DNA from: Mesomycoplasma ovipneumoniae ATCC 29419
GTDB lineage: Bacteria; Bacillota_I; Bacilli_A; Mycoplasmatales; Metamycoplasmataceae
Reading direction: 5' to 3'
DNA: 64,000 nucleotides
NCBI RefSeq assembly: GCF_028885435.1
Contig: NZ_CP118522.1
Location: 434,001 to 498,000, forward strand
Shown here: positions 10,438-20,809 of the stretch, one piece after another
How positions within the stretch are numbered: the first letter of the stretch is position 1
Layout of the letters: every line of letters begins with the position of its first letter
The notes under the pieces: model-generated
Databases searched by the model: none
Told to the model about the DNA's origin: nothing
The model's input: the letters and a program-made list of their open reading frames with translations, nothing else
Position numbers and translations under genes: made by a program

Positions 10438-11985
10438 TTAGTCTTTATCAATATTTTTTGTATTAATTATTACAATTTCATTTGTTGGTGGACCTAGGAT
10501 AGGAGTTGCTTTAAGAAATTGGACATATTTGTCTGGTTCTGATAGTTTTTTTAAATTTTGCTCAAGATCAATAGGTTGGAAAGGCAAAAGGTTACCACTT
10601 TTAAGAAAACCACTAATATTTATTCGTCTTTCAACGTAAAATATTTTTGGATTTTTAGGGTCTTGTTTCTTAACTTCATCTTCAAGTTGAAGCAAACTTG
10701 CACTATAAAGTCCGCCTTGATGGAAATTATTAGAATTGCTAAAAGGATATTTCTGGATTTTGTCAGTGAATTTATATTTATCAAAATCATCAATCATCCC
10801 AATTTGTTGAGGTGCAACTTCTTCTCTAGTTTGAGGGCCTTGGACTGGTAAAGGCAAATTTTGTTGGAAAGTTGTGACTTTTTGGGATGAATTTTGTGAA
10901 AAAAGGTTTGGTTTTTGATTTATTAAGTTTTTTTGGCTTGTAGATTTAGGTTCATTTTGATTTTGACCTTGATTTTCAGGTTGACTTTTAGTCTCAGGGG
11001 TATCAGGATTTTGGTCAATTATTCAATAAATACGATAAATTGCATCTTTTATTGTATTAGTTGACTCATCTACATGAGTTTTTTCGTCATTAAGAAAAAA
11101 AGCACGCGGTTGAACTTTATATTTTCGCCCATCTTTGCCTGTTATTGTATATTTTTCTAATCTCTCAGCTAGTTCTGCTTTTTTTTGGTAATTTTTATCA
11201 TTAAAAATCGGAACATCCAAATTAGTTTTGAAATTATCTTGGATAATTTTATTTAGTCTATTCAAGATTTTATAGTCATAATTTCATCAATAGGAATTTG
11301 AAAGAGCTTGCGTAGTTGCAGATATTATCTGACTAGCAATTAATTGAATTCCGGTAAGACCTATTGTAACTTGGTCATCTTCTTGGGTTGAATTTCCTTG
11401 AGTTTGCTGGTTTTGGGATTTAGCTTCTTGCTCTCTTTTCATTTTAAGAGCTAGTTTAGCAAGCGCTTTGATTACCTTATAGGATACATATTCTTCCTTT
11501 AATTCGAAATTATTTACAGCAATACCTGATCCAAAATTTTCGGGTAAAAATTCAGGATATACCTTTAAATCTGTGGATTTTAGGTATTTTTCTTGCGATT
11601 CTTTTCATCGTTTTAAAAATTCAGAAGCTGTTAAATACGAGGTGCCTTGATAATATTTTTTAACAATTTCAGGAAAATTAGGAGTTTTAGCAAGTTTTTC
11701 AAGCTTCTTTTTAATTACTTCATTAGATTCGTTTGGAAGAAAATTTTGGAGATTTAACTCTTTGTTATAATTGTAAATTAAATTGGCAAAGGCATTATTT
11801 GCAATATCTTGAGTTTCAATTGATAGTGGCAGATTCAAAATTTCGGTTAATAATTTATATTTTTCTTGGCTTAAGCTATCTGAAAAATTTTTTACATCTT
11901 GGCCTTGATTTTCGATGCATGAAACAACAATTAGTGGGAAAGACAAAGGGATTAAAGCCAAAGATTTTTTAAATTTTAATTTCAT
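10438..11985 (-). CDS. Surface lipoprotein of unknown function
   Basis: 515 residues beginning with a lipoprotein signal peptide, MKLKFKKSLALIPLSFPLIV, and lipobox VVSC. The body is Gln/Asn/Ser-rich with few recognisable motifs. A low-complexity stretch near residues 320-360 (QPENQGQNQNEPKSTSQKN) separates a helical N-terminal part from a C-terminal part containing YVERRINISGFLKSGN. TGA Trp codons at 11023 and 11605 are read through, so this is one gene, not three. It begins an operon with the PEBP-like gene. I do not recognise a family; a surface antigen or host-binding role is a guess. Confidence 0.8.
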
Positions 11986-12012
11986 TTTTACACCTACTTC
12001 TAAGCCTTAAAT

Positions 12013-12050
12013 AAAAAACTAAAAGAAAAAAGATATTCTTTTAGTTTTTT
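12013..12050. terminator. Intrinsic terminator
   Basis: A perfect 15-bp stem (AAAAAACTAAAAGAA / TTCTTTTAGTTTTTT) with an 8-nt loop lies upstream of the lipoprotein gene and downstream of the ula-HAD operon, which it probably ends. Confidence 0.85.
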
Positions 12051-12081
12051 CACTTTGTAAAATGATACCATATTTTTCAAT

Positions 12082-12612
12082 TTATGCTTCATTTTTTACA
12101 TAAATTTCTTCAAAGCCATTTCGCCTTCAAAAAAACCCTTTAAAAACATCATTATTTTGTAGCTTTGCGGATCTTTCGCGTTGATAAAGAGCTAAATTTG
12201 AATAATATTCTTTTGAAAAAAAGGGAATAATTCCGTTATAAATTAGTTTTAATGATTTTTTATCTAAAACTATTTTGCAATTTGGAACAGGAAAAAAAAT
12301 AAAAATAGCATCATCAGGTTTTTTTAAAACAGCTTTTATATCAAGACGAAAATCAATTTTACGTAATTTCATCAGAATATTAAAATTATAAAAATTATAA
12401 TCACCGTTAAAACTAAAGATTAGTTCTTTTTTATAAAAGTCGTTAAATTCGACTAATTCTTCCAAGGTTTTTGCTTTTTTTATAACAAAAGCCGTCATTC
12501 TTGGCGAGAAAAGTTTAGTAAAACTAGGAACAAGTCAATATCCATCTGATAAGTGGTTAACTTTTATTTTAATAAGTTTTGAAATTTTTTCTCTTAATCG
12601 GATATTAGCCAT
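12082..12612 (-). CDS. Hypothetical protein, last gene of the ula operon
   Basis: 176 residues, not recognised. There are no signal peptide or membrane segments; it is basic at the N-terminus (RLREKISKLIKIK) with mixed hydrophobic strands such as DDAIFIFFPVPNCKIVLD. ATG 12612 overlaps the stop of the HAD gene by 8 nt, so it is translationally coupled to it. It ends just before a strong terminator. Its place suggests a link with sugar-phosphate handling but nothing in the sequence proves this. Confidence 0.7.
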
Positions 12613-13483
12613 AATATTTTGAAAAAAAGTTTGCTATTCCTTCGGCATCATTTGAATCTGTTATAAAATCAGCATGTTGTTTTACTTCTTCAGTCGCTTG
12701 ACCCATTGCGATGGCTAGTTTAGTTTGGTCAAACATTGAAATATCATTTTTTGCATCGCCAAAAGATAAAGTCTTATCGAGATTTAGGCCATAATTTTGC
12801 TTTAAATAATTTAGTCCTTGACCTTTGTTTGAGCCAGAAATCATAATATCAATTACTGAAGATTGCGACTGAACAAAATAAATTCCTTCAACATTTTCAA
12901 GTTCAGCCATTGATTTTTCAAAAAGTTCTAAGTTACTATCTCGTTTGATAAGTAAAAATTTTACCACGTCAAGGCTAGAAATTTCGTCTTGGGACAAACT
13001 TTCATAGTCATAAAATTTTAAAGGTAATTTTTCAGCTTCAGAAAAATTTTCATTTTCATTTTTAAGGAAAGAAAATCATGGGCATGTTGTTTGTTTTTGG
13101 CTAAAAGCTAGCATATTTTTGGTTGTATAAATCAAGAAAAAGACTTGATTTTTGGCCAGGCTCTTAAAAATTTCTAAAACTTGACTTGGACTAAAAGTTG
13201 TACTAAAAACAACAGATTCGTTTTTATAGTCATAAATCAGTGAACCATTACAACTTATTATCGGAAAATCTGGTTTTAGTGCAAAATAATATTTTTTTAT
13301 AAAATATCAAGGTCTACCCGAGCAAAAAATAATTTTTTTGCCATCTTTTTTTAATTTTTCAATTGTTTCAACAGATTTTGGGCTGATCTGGTGATCGGAT
13401 TTTAATAAAGTTCCATCGAGATCGAAAACAAAATTTTCGATATTTTTTAATTTCTCTTTGATTGTATTATTGTTTTTGTCCAT
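12605..13483 (-). CDS. HAD-superfamily Cof-type sugar phosphatase
   Basis: A cytosolic Mg2+-dependent phosphatase of the Cof (IIB cap) subfamily, 292 residues. Motif I is FVFDLDGTLL with the nucleophile Asp. Motif II lies in FCSGRP. The cap region follows, then motif III Lys in GSNKGQGLNYL and motif IV LSFGDAKNDISMF with its metal-binding acids. It follows ulaF with a 17-nt overlap and is probably part of the ascorbate pathway operon, where it could remove stalled sugar phosphates. The start is uncertain: ATG 13483 is preferred, but ATG 13501 and 13534 are in frame and none has a good Shine-Dalgarno. A second Cof-type gene is at 41.6 kb. Confidence 0.88.
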
Positions 13484-14189
13484 AATATGCGTTTTTACCA
13501 TGTTTTCGGTTATAATGTTTTTTTTGTAAAACAATATTAGCCTGACTTTGATCAGGATTTATTTGTTTTGTATAAAAGGCCATTTTTGCTACTTCTTCAA
13601 GAGTCATAGCGAGTTTAACAGCGTCTTCTGCAGATTTATTAGACCAACAAAAAGGCCCGTGTTCTTTTACTAAAACGGCCGGAGTTGCAATAAAATCAAT
13701 ATTATTTTTATTAAAGTGATCAATTATGACTAGACCAGTATTATGTTCATATTGACCATTAATTTGTTCGTCAGTTAATGAATTTGTGCAGGGAATTGAA
13801 CCATAAAAATTATCAGCATGCGTTGTTCCTAAGGCAGGAATTTCTTTGCCAGCTTGGGCTCAAGCCACTGAAAAAGGCGAGTGAGTATGGACAATTGCCT
13901 TAATTCGCGGATCTGCTTTATAAAGAAGTGAATGAGTTGGCGTATCACTTGATGGATTTAAATCAGTTTCGAGAACATTATTTTCAAGATCAACAGGAAC
14001 CATATCTGAATATTTCATTTTTTCATAAGAAATTCCACTAGGTTTAATTACATAATATGAGCGATCTGAACTTATGGCCGAAACATTTCCTCAAGTGTGA
14101 AGTGCTAATTTTGAATTATATAATAAAAGATTAGCCTCTAAAACTTGTTTTTGTAGTAAAACTAATTCGTCCCTATCTTTGATTTTCAT
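13467..14189 (-). CDS. ulaF: L-ribulose-5-phosphate 4-epimerase
   Basis: Converts L-ribulose-5-P to D-xylulose-5-P, the last step of the ascorbate route. A class II aldolase-fold enzyme of 240 residues. Visible motifs are GNVSAI and KPSG (phosphate binding), SSDTPTH, the zinc ligands in HTHS, TTHAD, and the family C-terminus KHGKNAYYGQK. A GGAT Shine-Dalgarno precedes ATG 14189. It overlaps the end of ulaE by 17 nt and the start of the HAD gene by 17 nt, so the operon is tightly coupled. By sequence it could equally be called AraD; the ulaD and ulaE neighbours favour UlaF. Confidence 0.92.
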
Positions 14190-15069
14190 AAGCAATCCTT
14201 AAATTTTCAATGAAGAAATCACGTGCTTTTGCGATAATTTGGCTTTGTTTTGCCAAATTATCAGAAAGTGGTAAATTTTGGTCAAAATTTTCTTCTTTGT
14301 GTCACATTTCAATTACAAAAGGCACGGCAATTTGGGCTTTTAAAATATAGCGAAAAGCAGAAACAAAATCAACATCACCTTGGGAAAACTCAAGATTTTT
14401 AAAAATTCCAGGGAGAGTATCTTTGAAATGAAAGGCAACAATTTCTGATTTTCCTAGTTTAATTTCTGCTTCTAAATCATTTGAAAAACGGGATAAATTA
14501 CCTAAATCCGGGTATAAAAGCACGCCTGAGCCAATTTGTTTTTGAAGATAAAGTAGTCTTGAGATTGTTCCAGCAAATTTTGTATCCATTGATTCAAATG
14601 CGATTGTGACACTATATTTTTTTGCTAATTTAACAATTTTTTTCATTGTTTTAATGAAAAAAATCTCAGAATCAGGATGAGGCTGTTCATAATAAATATC
14701 ATAAGCAGCAAGCTGAATAATTCTAATTCCGAGATTTTTTGCTAAAATTAGTGCTTTTTCCATAATTTCAAGCGCTTTTTGGCGAACATTTTCATCTTTT
14801 GCGCCAAAAGGAAATTTTCGGTGCAATGATAAACACATAGAATTTATATAAAAATCATTTTCAAATAAAGCATCGCGAATTTCTTTAATTTGATTTTTAG
14901 AAAAATCAAGACGAGCAGCAAATTCATCACTTTCATCAACAGACATTTCAATAAAATCAAATCCGGCTTTTTTTGCCACTTTAATTTTGTCGACAAATGT
15001 CAAACGTTTATCAATTGCTTTTTCGTAAATTCCTAAAGGAAAATTAATGTCAGTATTTTTTAAATTCAT
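14173..15069 (-). CDS. ulaE: L-ribulose-5-phosphate (L-xylulose-5-P) 3-epimerase
   Basis: Converts L-xylulose-5-P to L-ribulose-5-P. A TIM-barrel epimerase of 298 residues, close to the usual 284-290. Matching blocks are PLGIYEKA at the start, [33 protein letters not shown] (metal Glu), [19 protein letters not shown], and PFVIEMW near the C-terminus. ATG 15069 lies inside the end of ulaD (26-nt overlap), indicating translational coupling in the order ulaD-ulaE-ulaF. Cytosolic. Confidence 0.93.
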
Positions 15070-15712
15070 CCTTAAATTCCTTTGCTTTTTCTTCAGGATT
15101 TTCAGCATCACGAATTGAACGGCCGGCAATGAAAATGTAAATTGGAATATCTTTAAATAATTTAATATCCTCAACTTCAACTCCGCCAGTGATTGTAACT
15201 TTAAATCCTAAATCAGCGAGTTTTTTTACAATATCAATATCTTTTTGGGTTCATTTAACTCCGTTAGCTTGCGAATCGCGAGGACGGTGTCAAACAACTT
15301 GGGGAACACCTGCATTTTTTCAGTCTTGAACTTGTTCTCAAGTAAAATTATTTGTCATTTCTACTTGAATTTCAAGGTTTTTCGCCATTTTTTGACTGTA
15401 ATCATGAGAAAGATTGACTAAATCTTTGATTGTCGGAGTTTCAGCTGCGCAAATTACAGTTGTAAAATCGGCACCTGAGTCAAAAAACATTTTTCCAAAA
15501 ACGTTTCCAGCATCAGCGATCTTACCATCGGCAACAATTATTTTATCAGGAAAATTTTTTCGAAGTTCGGAAATAGCTTTTTTACCTTCAGCGGCTAGTA
15601 AAATTGTTCCAACTTCAATAACATCAATATATTTTTCTGCTTTTTTTGCAGACAATATCGCCTCTTCAATACTTTGATTATCAAGAGCAATTTGTAAAAG
15701 TGGTAGTGCCAT
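15044..15712 (-). CDS. ulaD: 3-keto-L-gulonate-6-phosphate decarboxylase
   Basis: Decarboxylates 3-keto-L-gulonate-6-P to L-xylulose-5-P. A member of the orotidine-phosphate decarboxylase suprafamily with 222 residues. The active-site DGKIADAG (Asp-x-Lys-x-x-Asp) lies near residue 62, the substrate pocket IEVGT near 33, and TITGGV and FIAGRSI near the C-terminal phosphate site. An AAGGAA Shine-Dalgarno lies 7 nt before ATG 15712. It is the first gene of the ula operon. No ascorbate PTS (ulaABC) or lactonase (ulaG) is in this window, so the substrate must enter by a system encoded elsewhere. The promoter lies at 15746-15751, and dispersed-element copy 3 points into it from upstream. Confidence 0.93.
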
Positions 15713-15745
15713 GTTTCATTCCTTTCCTTATAAATTTATATATAA

Positions 15746-15751
15746 ATTATA
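15746..15751 (-). promoter_or_regulatory. -10 box of the ula operon
   Basis: TATAAT on the minus strand, directly preceded by TG, 34 nt upstream of ATG 15712. The same TGTATAAT form precedes the opp, pdh, GDSL and subtilisin genes in this window. Confidence 0.6.
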
Positions 15752-15782
15752 CATTTTTTTATGATTTTTAGATCATTTTTGG

Positions 15783-15889
15783 CAAAACAATCGATCGTGA
15801 TTCAAATTTTTGAAAAATTAGAGCATTTTTTGTTGGTCATTAAAAAAGCTAATTAGTTTTTTTGTTTAAAGTATTTTTTTAAACTAATT
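15783..15889 (+). repeat. Direct repeat flanking dispersed-element copy 3, left arm
   Basis: About 107 bp that recurs, diverged, at 16491-16603 on the other side of copy 3. The best-kept blocks are ATTCAAATTTTTGAAA and TTGGTCATTAAAAA; the distal part is weaker. It abuts the left inverted repeat of the element. Confidence 0.7.
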
Positions 15890-15893
15890 CCAC

Positions 15894-16488
15894 GAGTTTG
15901 CTAGTTTGATGAGTTAATCTTAAAAAAATGCCCTGGTTTAGTTTTGGCCGCTTTTTTAACTTAAAAAGCAAAATATGAAATATTTAAACTACCTTTTTTA
16001 GCTAAAACACTCACAAAAATCAACTTATGATAAAATAACAAAAATCAAAGAAAATACAACTACTATTTAAACTCAATGCAAATAGAAAACTCGTTTTTAC
16101 TAACATTGAGCCTAAAAAAACATATGAAGTTTTGAAAGAACAATAATTAAAAGCCCTAAATTCGAAGATTTTTAAACGGTTAAATTTAAGGCATACCATC
16201 ATATTTAAAAATATAATGGAAAATTCGCATTTTCTAATTTTTTTATGGCAAAAACATTCTTAATTCCCCCTTAATTCAATATTAAAATTTATTAATTATT
16301 CTTAGTGAGTCTAATTATAACTTATTTTTATTTTTAACCAAGCATTTTTTTTTTTTTTTTTTTGAAACTGTTAGTTTTAAAAAAAAAAAAAAAAATTAAG
16401 ATTTTAGGTTAAAAAACACGGATTAACCGATATTTTTGCTTATTTGTATTCACTAAAAAGTGAATTTTTGCATCAAACTGGCAAACTC
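15894..16488 (-). mobile_element. Dispersed element, copy 3 (complete, points into the ula operon)
   Basis: 595 bp with 18-bp terminal inverted repeats matching at 17 of 18 positions (15894-15911 and 16471-16488). Leftward reading gives a 19-nt A tract (T at 16345-16363), a TTATAAT box near 16315, a GGGGGA Shine-Dalgarno, a four-codon ORF (MFLP) and the conserved hairpins. The hairpin corresponding to 25834-25872 is kept by paired changes. Its transcript would continue toward ulaD 180 nt beyond the left end. A second A-rich run follows the T tract at 16380-16396. Confidence 0.82.
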
Positions 16489-16490
16489 AG

Positions 16491-16603
16491 GAAAATAATC
16501 GACCGGATTTAAATTTTTGAAATATTAGATCATTTTTTTATTGGTCATTAAAAACGGTTAGTCAGATTTTTGCTAAAGCATTTTCTTTAAGTAATTTTTT
16601 ACA
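16491..16603 (+). repeat. Direct repeat flanking dispersed-element copy 3, right arm
   Basis: Partner of 15783-15889; begins right after the right terminal inverted repeat. Roughly three quarters of positions match by eye. Confidence 0.7.
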
Positions 16604-16729
16604 GCTAGATTTACTAAACAATAAACTTAAAAAATATCATATATATAATTTATATTTATTATATATGTATCTAGAATTTATCCTAAGAAAAAAATTATTT
16701 TTTTTGTTTGTTTATTTTTAAAAAAAGTG

Positions 16730-16735
16730 TATAAT
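16730..16735 (+). promoter_or_regulatory. -10 box upstream of the opp leader
   Basis: TATAAT preceded by TG. Transcription would begin near 16742, so the AAGGA Shine-Dalgarno of the leader ORF lies at the very 5' end of the RNA. Confidence 0.6.
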
Positions 16736-16753
16736 TTCTAGCAAGGAAAAATA

Positions 16754-16873
16754 ATGCAATCAAAAAACTCTATTAAAAAAGCATGAGAAAACAAAATTAA
16801 CATTATTAATAATTTTAATGTTAAGTTTTCCATTTTCTTTGAAATAGTAGTTTTTGACACAATTTGTTCATAA
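16754..16873 (+). CDS. Short leader peptide upstream of the opp operon (39 residues)
   Basis: ATG 16754 is preceded by AAGGA at the proper distance and opens 39 codons ending in TAA, with one TGA as Trp. The peptide starts MQSKNSIKKAWENK, is rich in Lys, Asn, Ile and Phe, and ends FDTICS. It shows no signal peptide or domain. Its codons 30-35 are the upstream strand (16843-16856) of an alternative hairpin with the opp terminator-like stem, so its translation could decide which hairpin forms. This is inference from layout; the ORF is too short for coding statistics. Confidence 0.5.
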
Positions 16874-16936
16874 CATTAAGTTATATAGGATAAAAAAACA
16901 AAAACTACTATCGAAAAAGATAGTAGTTTTTGTTTT
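16843..16936 (+). promoter_or_regulatory. Candidate attenuator: alternative hairpins before oppA
   Basis: Three segments are visible. A (16843-16856, AATAGTAGTTTTTG) and C (16919-16936, beginning GATAGTAGTTTTTG) are near-direct repeats. B (16895-16912) is complementary to both. B:C is a perfect 18-bp stem with a 6-nt loop ending in a T-rich run; A:B would be 13 bp. Only one can form at a time. A lies inside the leader ORF, and the oppA Shine-Dalgarno begins 4 nt after C. The layout is that of a terminator/antiterminator switch sensed by leader translation, but it could also be a plain hairpin that protects or masks the oppA ribosome site. Confidence 0.55.
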
Positions 16937-16950
16937 AAAAAAGGAGGGAA

Positions 16951-19761
16951 ATGAAAAAACTTTTTATCGGTTCAGTACTTAGTGTTTTCAGCACGGCAGT
17001 TTTTGTTTCATGCTCAATTCAGCCCGCTTGAGAAAGGCAAGAATGAATTACGACTGTTAATTCTGCCACTTCTGATCCTGGTGCTTTTAAAACTTGAACT
17101 AACACTTTTACCTCGCCTACAGTCCCTAGTAGGTATTATACAGCTTCTTATTTAGTCCAAACTGTTTATGAAAATAGTGTTGAGATCAAACAAGATGGAA
17201 TTAGCGATGAATCAAAAGAAAAACAAGACAAAAGTTTTAATTATTCAATTACAAAGCCAACATATAGTTACGAGTCTTTTGTTAATGCCGGGGCGATTGT
17301 AGTACGAAAAAAAGACGGTAGTGAGCTAGTTTTTGACAGCGATGCTCATGAAAAAGGCTATCTTGAACCTGGTCAGACCACCAATTCGCTTGTTATTAAA
17401 TTAAAATCAGACCAAAAAAATTCAATTAATTCTGACTTTTTTGTTCAGGCACTTGATGAGGCTGAATCAATTCATTTTTTCTTAAAAAATGACGTAAAAT
17501 GGGTAGACTATCAAGGCAATCCAAGCCAATATACGCTAAAACCTGAGGATTATTACTACGGATTTAAAGCCCAAAGGCTGTCAGATCCACAATACCGGGC
17601 AAGCGTTGGCGGAAGCAAAAAAATTGACGAAGAAGCTCAGAAAAAAATTCCTAATTTCGATCCAAAGTCAACATATTTTACAAATACTCTTATTAACTGG
17701 TATTTATTAGATCTTTTTGGAATAGATTTGGCTGATTTGGATGATGAAAACAAATATATTGAACAATACAAAGGCAAAAACGCTAATTTTCAAGGGCAAA
17801 AATCGGTAAGTTTTTACAAAGGCGCTTCAAAAGACAAAGTATTTTTTAACGGATTTTACCAAAAGTCAATACTTGGCGGGATGATTTATCCGGCGCCTTC
17901 TGGATTTATCGACAAACGAAACAGTGAAACTCAAACTATAAAAGACGGAAAACCATCAGGCCGTTTTGGCGAAACTGGCGAAGCACTTAAATATGGAGCC
18001 TACTGGTATGGCGAAGATTTCCGCAAAGATCAGCTTTTTGTCTCACCTTATACCCAACTTAGTCAGGAAACTCATCGTGAGACTTGAAAAATCAACAAAT
18101 ATTACCCACGAACTGGCTGAAAAGAGCAATTACCTTACATTTTCAACAAAATTACTACTCTTTATTCTAAATATAGCAGTCCTTCGGCGTTTGAAAATGC
18201 AAAATTCAACTCTTATCGCGAACAGACACAATTGGCTATCAGCTTTGACACGCTAAATGATTCAATTAAAAATTTAGTCTCAGGTGATCAAGAAACATAC
18301 GGCTGAAAACTAAAAAAAGCAGAAAGTAAAGATGATTTGCACAAATGGTATTATTCTATACTTGTTCCAGGTTCGCTAAAACAAGAATTTAGACCGGAAG
18401 TTGGTGTTGCTTTTGATGAAAAATACTATGGATTTAATGATAATTTTGCAAAATTAAATTTTGGTGCTTCACTTGCTGATATTGCAAAGGGAAATGCCAA
18501 AGTTGTTGAAAATCTCATTTCAGGTCCAAGTCTTGAATTTCGGCAAATAATTGCAAATGCCTGAAATTTATACACAACAGCCCAATCAATTTCAAACTCA
18601 AGCTTGCCTTGATACAATTTTGTCTCTCCAGATAACAAAATTACCTCAAAGCCAGATTCAAAAACACCCCGCGATTTTTACCAAGAAGCAAATACAATTA
18701 AACTCCTTGATCAAACAGGGGAAATATATTATACCAAAACTCCCGAAGATGAGAAGAAAAAAAATTTTGAAAATGTCAATGATGCCACTAAACAATTCCA
18801 GGCGCCTCAATTTGAAGTGCTAAAAGCACGCATGAAAGCGCTACTTGATGATTTTTATGCCAAAAATAACATTCCCGCTGACCAAAAAGTTGAATGAACC
18901 AACCACAGTTATTTTGTAAATTCTGGCAACAAAGAAATTGGCGCAATTACTAACGGCGCAAAAGCGATAATGGATCTTGATCCACGGCTAAAAATTAAGC
19001 TAGTTTGGCCACTGACAGACCGAACTCGTCGTTTAAATTATTTACTAACACGAACAGGCGGACTTGATTTTGGTGGTTGGGGCTATGATTATGACGGAAT
19101 TGGGACGGCTTTAGACGGTAAAATTCAACGACATGGTGTGGGTTATGCAATGCTGTCAGCTATTTATGCCAAAGGTCCAGAGTCAAAAATTGCAAAATCC
19201 TATCCACACGTATATCGTTATGCCCTTGCTGCTAAAGATTTTTTTGACAAATTTGCCCAAAAAGGTTATATAAGAGAATTTAAAGACTGAAAAGATGCAC
19301 CAAATGCGCCAGATTTTGGTGCAACAGATCAGCATTTGGCTCCTGATCTTACTTATTTTTTTACTGGCGAGGTCAAAGAAGGCCCTGATCCAAAAGATGC
19401 AACTAAAAAAGTTATGAAATACAAGACTTTTGTTGACCAAATTAATGAACAAAAAGACGACAAAAACAAGGTTTCTTTTGATTTTAGCGCCCAGTCAGCA
19501 ATTTTTAACCTGTCCTACCAAGAAGAAAATTCTGATGAAGAACTGATTAAATTAACCGCGGAATTAACCTCACTTTTAGGATTTGGACTTAATGATCTTT
19601 TGAATGTAGCATCTTCAACGCCATATGCATTTTTAGAAAATCCAAATATTTCAATTCCATATTCAAACAATACTTATTCAGGTTATGTTCCGCCAGACAT
19701 GATTACAATTAAGCCACTCAAAGAAAAATTCCAAAACCTTAATAAAAAAGGAACAAATTAA
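16951..19761 (+). CDS. oppA: Oligopeptide ABC transporter substrate-binding lipoprotein
   Basis: 936 residues, about 1.5 times a Gram-negative OppA, as is usual for mycoplasma OppA proteins. The signal peptide MKKLFIGSVLSVFSTAVFVSC ends in lipobox FVSC (residue 21), so the protein is anchored outside. The central part contains the SBP family 5 hallmarks in diverged form, such as HFFLKNDVKWVDYQGNP, PEDYYYGFKAQR, and near the C-terminus WPLTDRTRRLNYLLTRTGGLDFGGWGYDYDG. A strong Shine-Dalgarno, AAGGAGGG, precedes ATG 16951. First gene of oppABCDF; it captures extracellular peptides, needed by an organism with few amino-acid pathways. Many in-frame TGA codons split it under the standard code. Confidence 0.88.
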
Positions 19762-19762
19762 A

Positions 19763-20809
19763 ATGATATTAAAATATTCTCTCAAACGGTTAGGACTTGC
19801 GCTTTTAACTTTTGTGGCAATTTATATTTTAGTTTTTGTTTTACTTGCTAATTTTTCGCCTGATCCTTTTGGTGATGTTATCGATAAAGGTGCAAAAGGG
19901 ACCGATCAGGCCAAAAAAATCGCTGATTTACACGCAAAATATTATTTTGACCAGCCGACTCTGACAAGACTAGCTTATTATACGGCCGATATTTTTCAAG
20001 GAAATTTTGGCGCCCGTTTTAAAACTGGTGAAGATGGCAAAATTCCTGAATTATTTTTCATGCCTTTGCGCTATACAATTTTAGTGTCGCTGCCTTCATT
20101 TTTAATAAGTAGCACTTTAGGACTAGTTCTTGGAACAATTGCCGCTTATCGGCGTGATCGACTTGAAGATGCGGCAATTTCGGGAATTTCAACTTTTTTT
20201 GTTGCAATTCCATCGTTTGTCCTAGCGCCTTTTGTTGTTTTAATTGCAATTAAAATTGGACTTCCTTTTGAGTTTAAAGATGCCGAAACCTATGGGAGTC
20301 TAACGTCATTTGCCTCACTTTTGCCGCCAATTTTTGTCTTTACGATCACTTCAATTGCGGGCTATGTTTTTTTAGTTCGAAACCAAGTTATTAGTGTGCT
20401 GTCGTCTGAATACATTTTGATTGCAAAAGCAAAAGGGCTTTCAAAACTGGACATTTTTTTCAAATATGTGCTAAAAAACGCAGCAATTCCGCTTGTAAGA
20501 TCTTTGATTTTTTCTTATATTATTCTCCTTTCAGGTTCAATTGTCCTTGAGCAATTTTTCCGAATTCCCGGTAGTTCAACTATCTTAGTTAGCGCTGCCT
20601 TTGATGGTGAGATTAATATTTCAATGTTTTCAATTATTTTCTTTACTTCGCTTTCATTAGTTGTTGATATTATTGGTGATTTAAGTTATGTTTTTATGGA
20701 TCCGCGAATTTCTTTTGGTCAAGACTCACCAGTAAGTTACTGAGCGCGAATTAAAAATTGAAAAGCACGTAATTATCGACCTGCGGAGGAAAAAAATGCT
20801 CGATCCTAA
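19763..20809 (+). CDS. oppB: Oligopeptide ABC transporter permease OppB
   Basis: 348-residue inner-membrane permease. The N-terminal span (LALLTFVAIYILVFVLLAN) is followed by an extracytoplasmic loop, then the BPD_transp_1 domain with five spans from about residue 110. The EAA-type loop is in LIAKAKGLSKLDIFFKYVLKNA (positions near 218-240), which docks on the ATPases. It starts one base after the oppA stop and overlaps oppC by 14 nt. The last 22 residues pass two TGA Trp codons. Confidence 0.93.

Noticed and set aside
13307..13534. Separate small gene at the start of the HAD phosphatase
   Set aside because: It is in frame with 12605-12997 through TGA codons; together they form one Cof-type phosphatase.
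16951..19761. oppA looked broken into several short frames by stop codons
   Set aside because: All breaks are TGA at positions fitting Trp; with the mycoplasma code the frame is continuous. The same holds for most long genes here.
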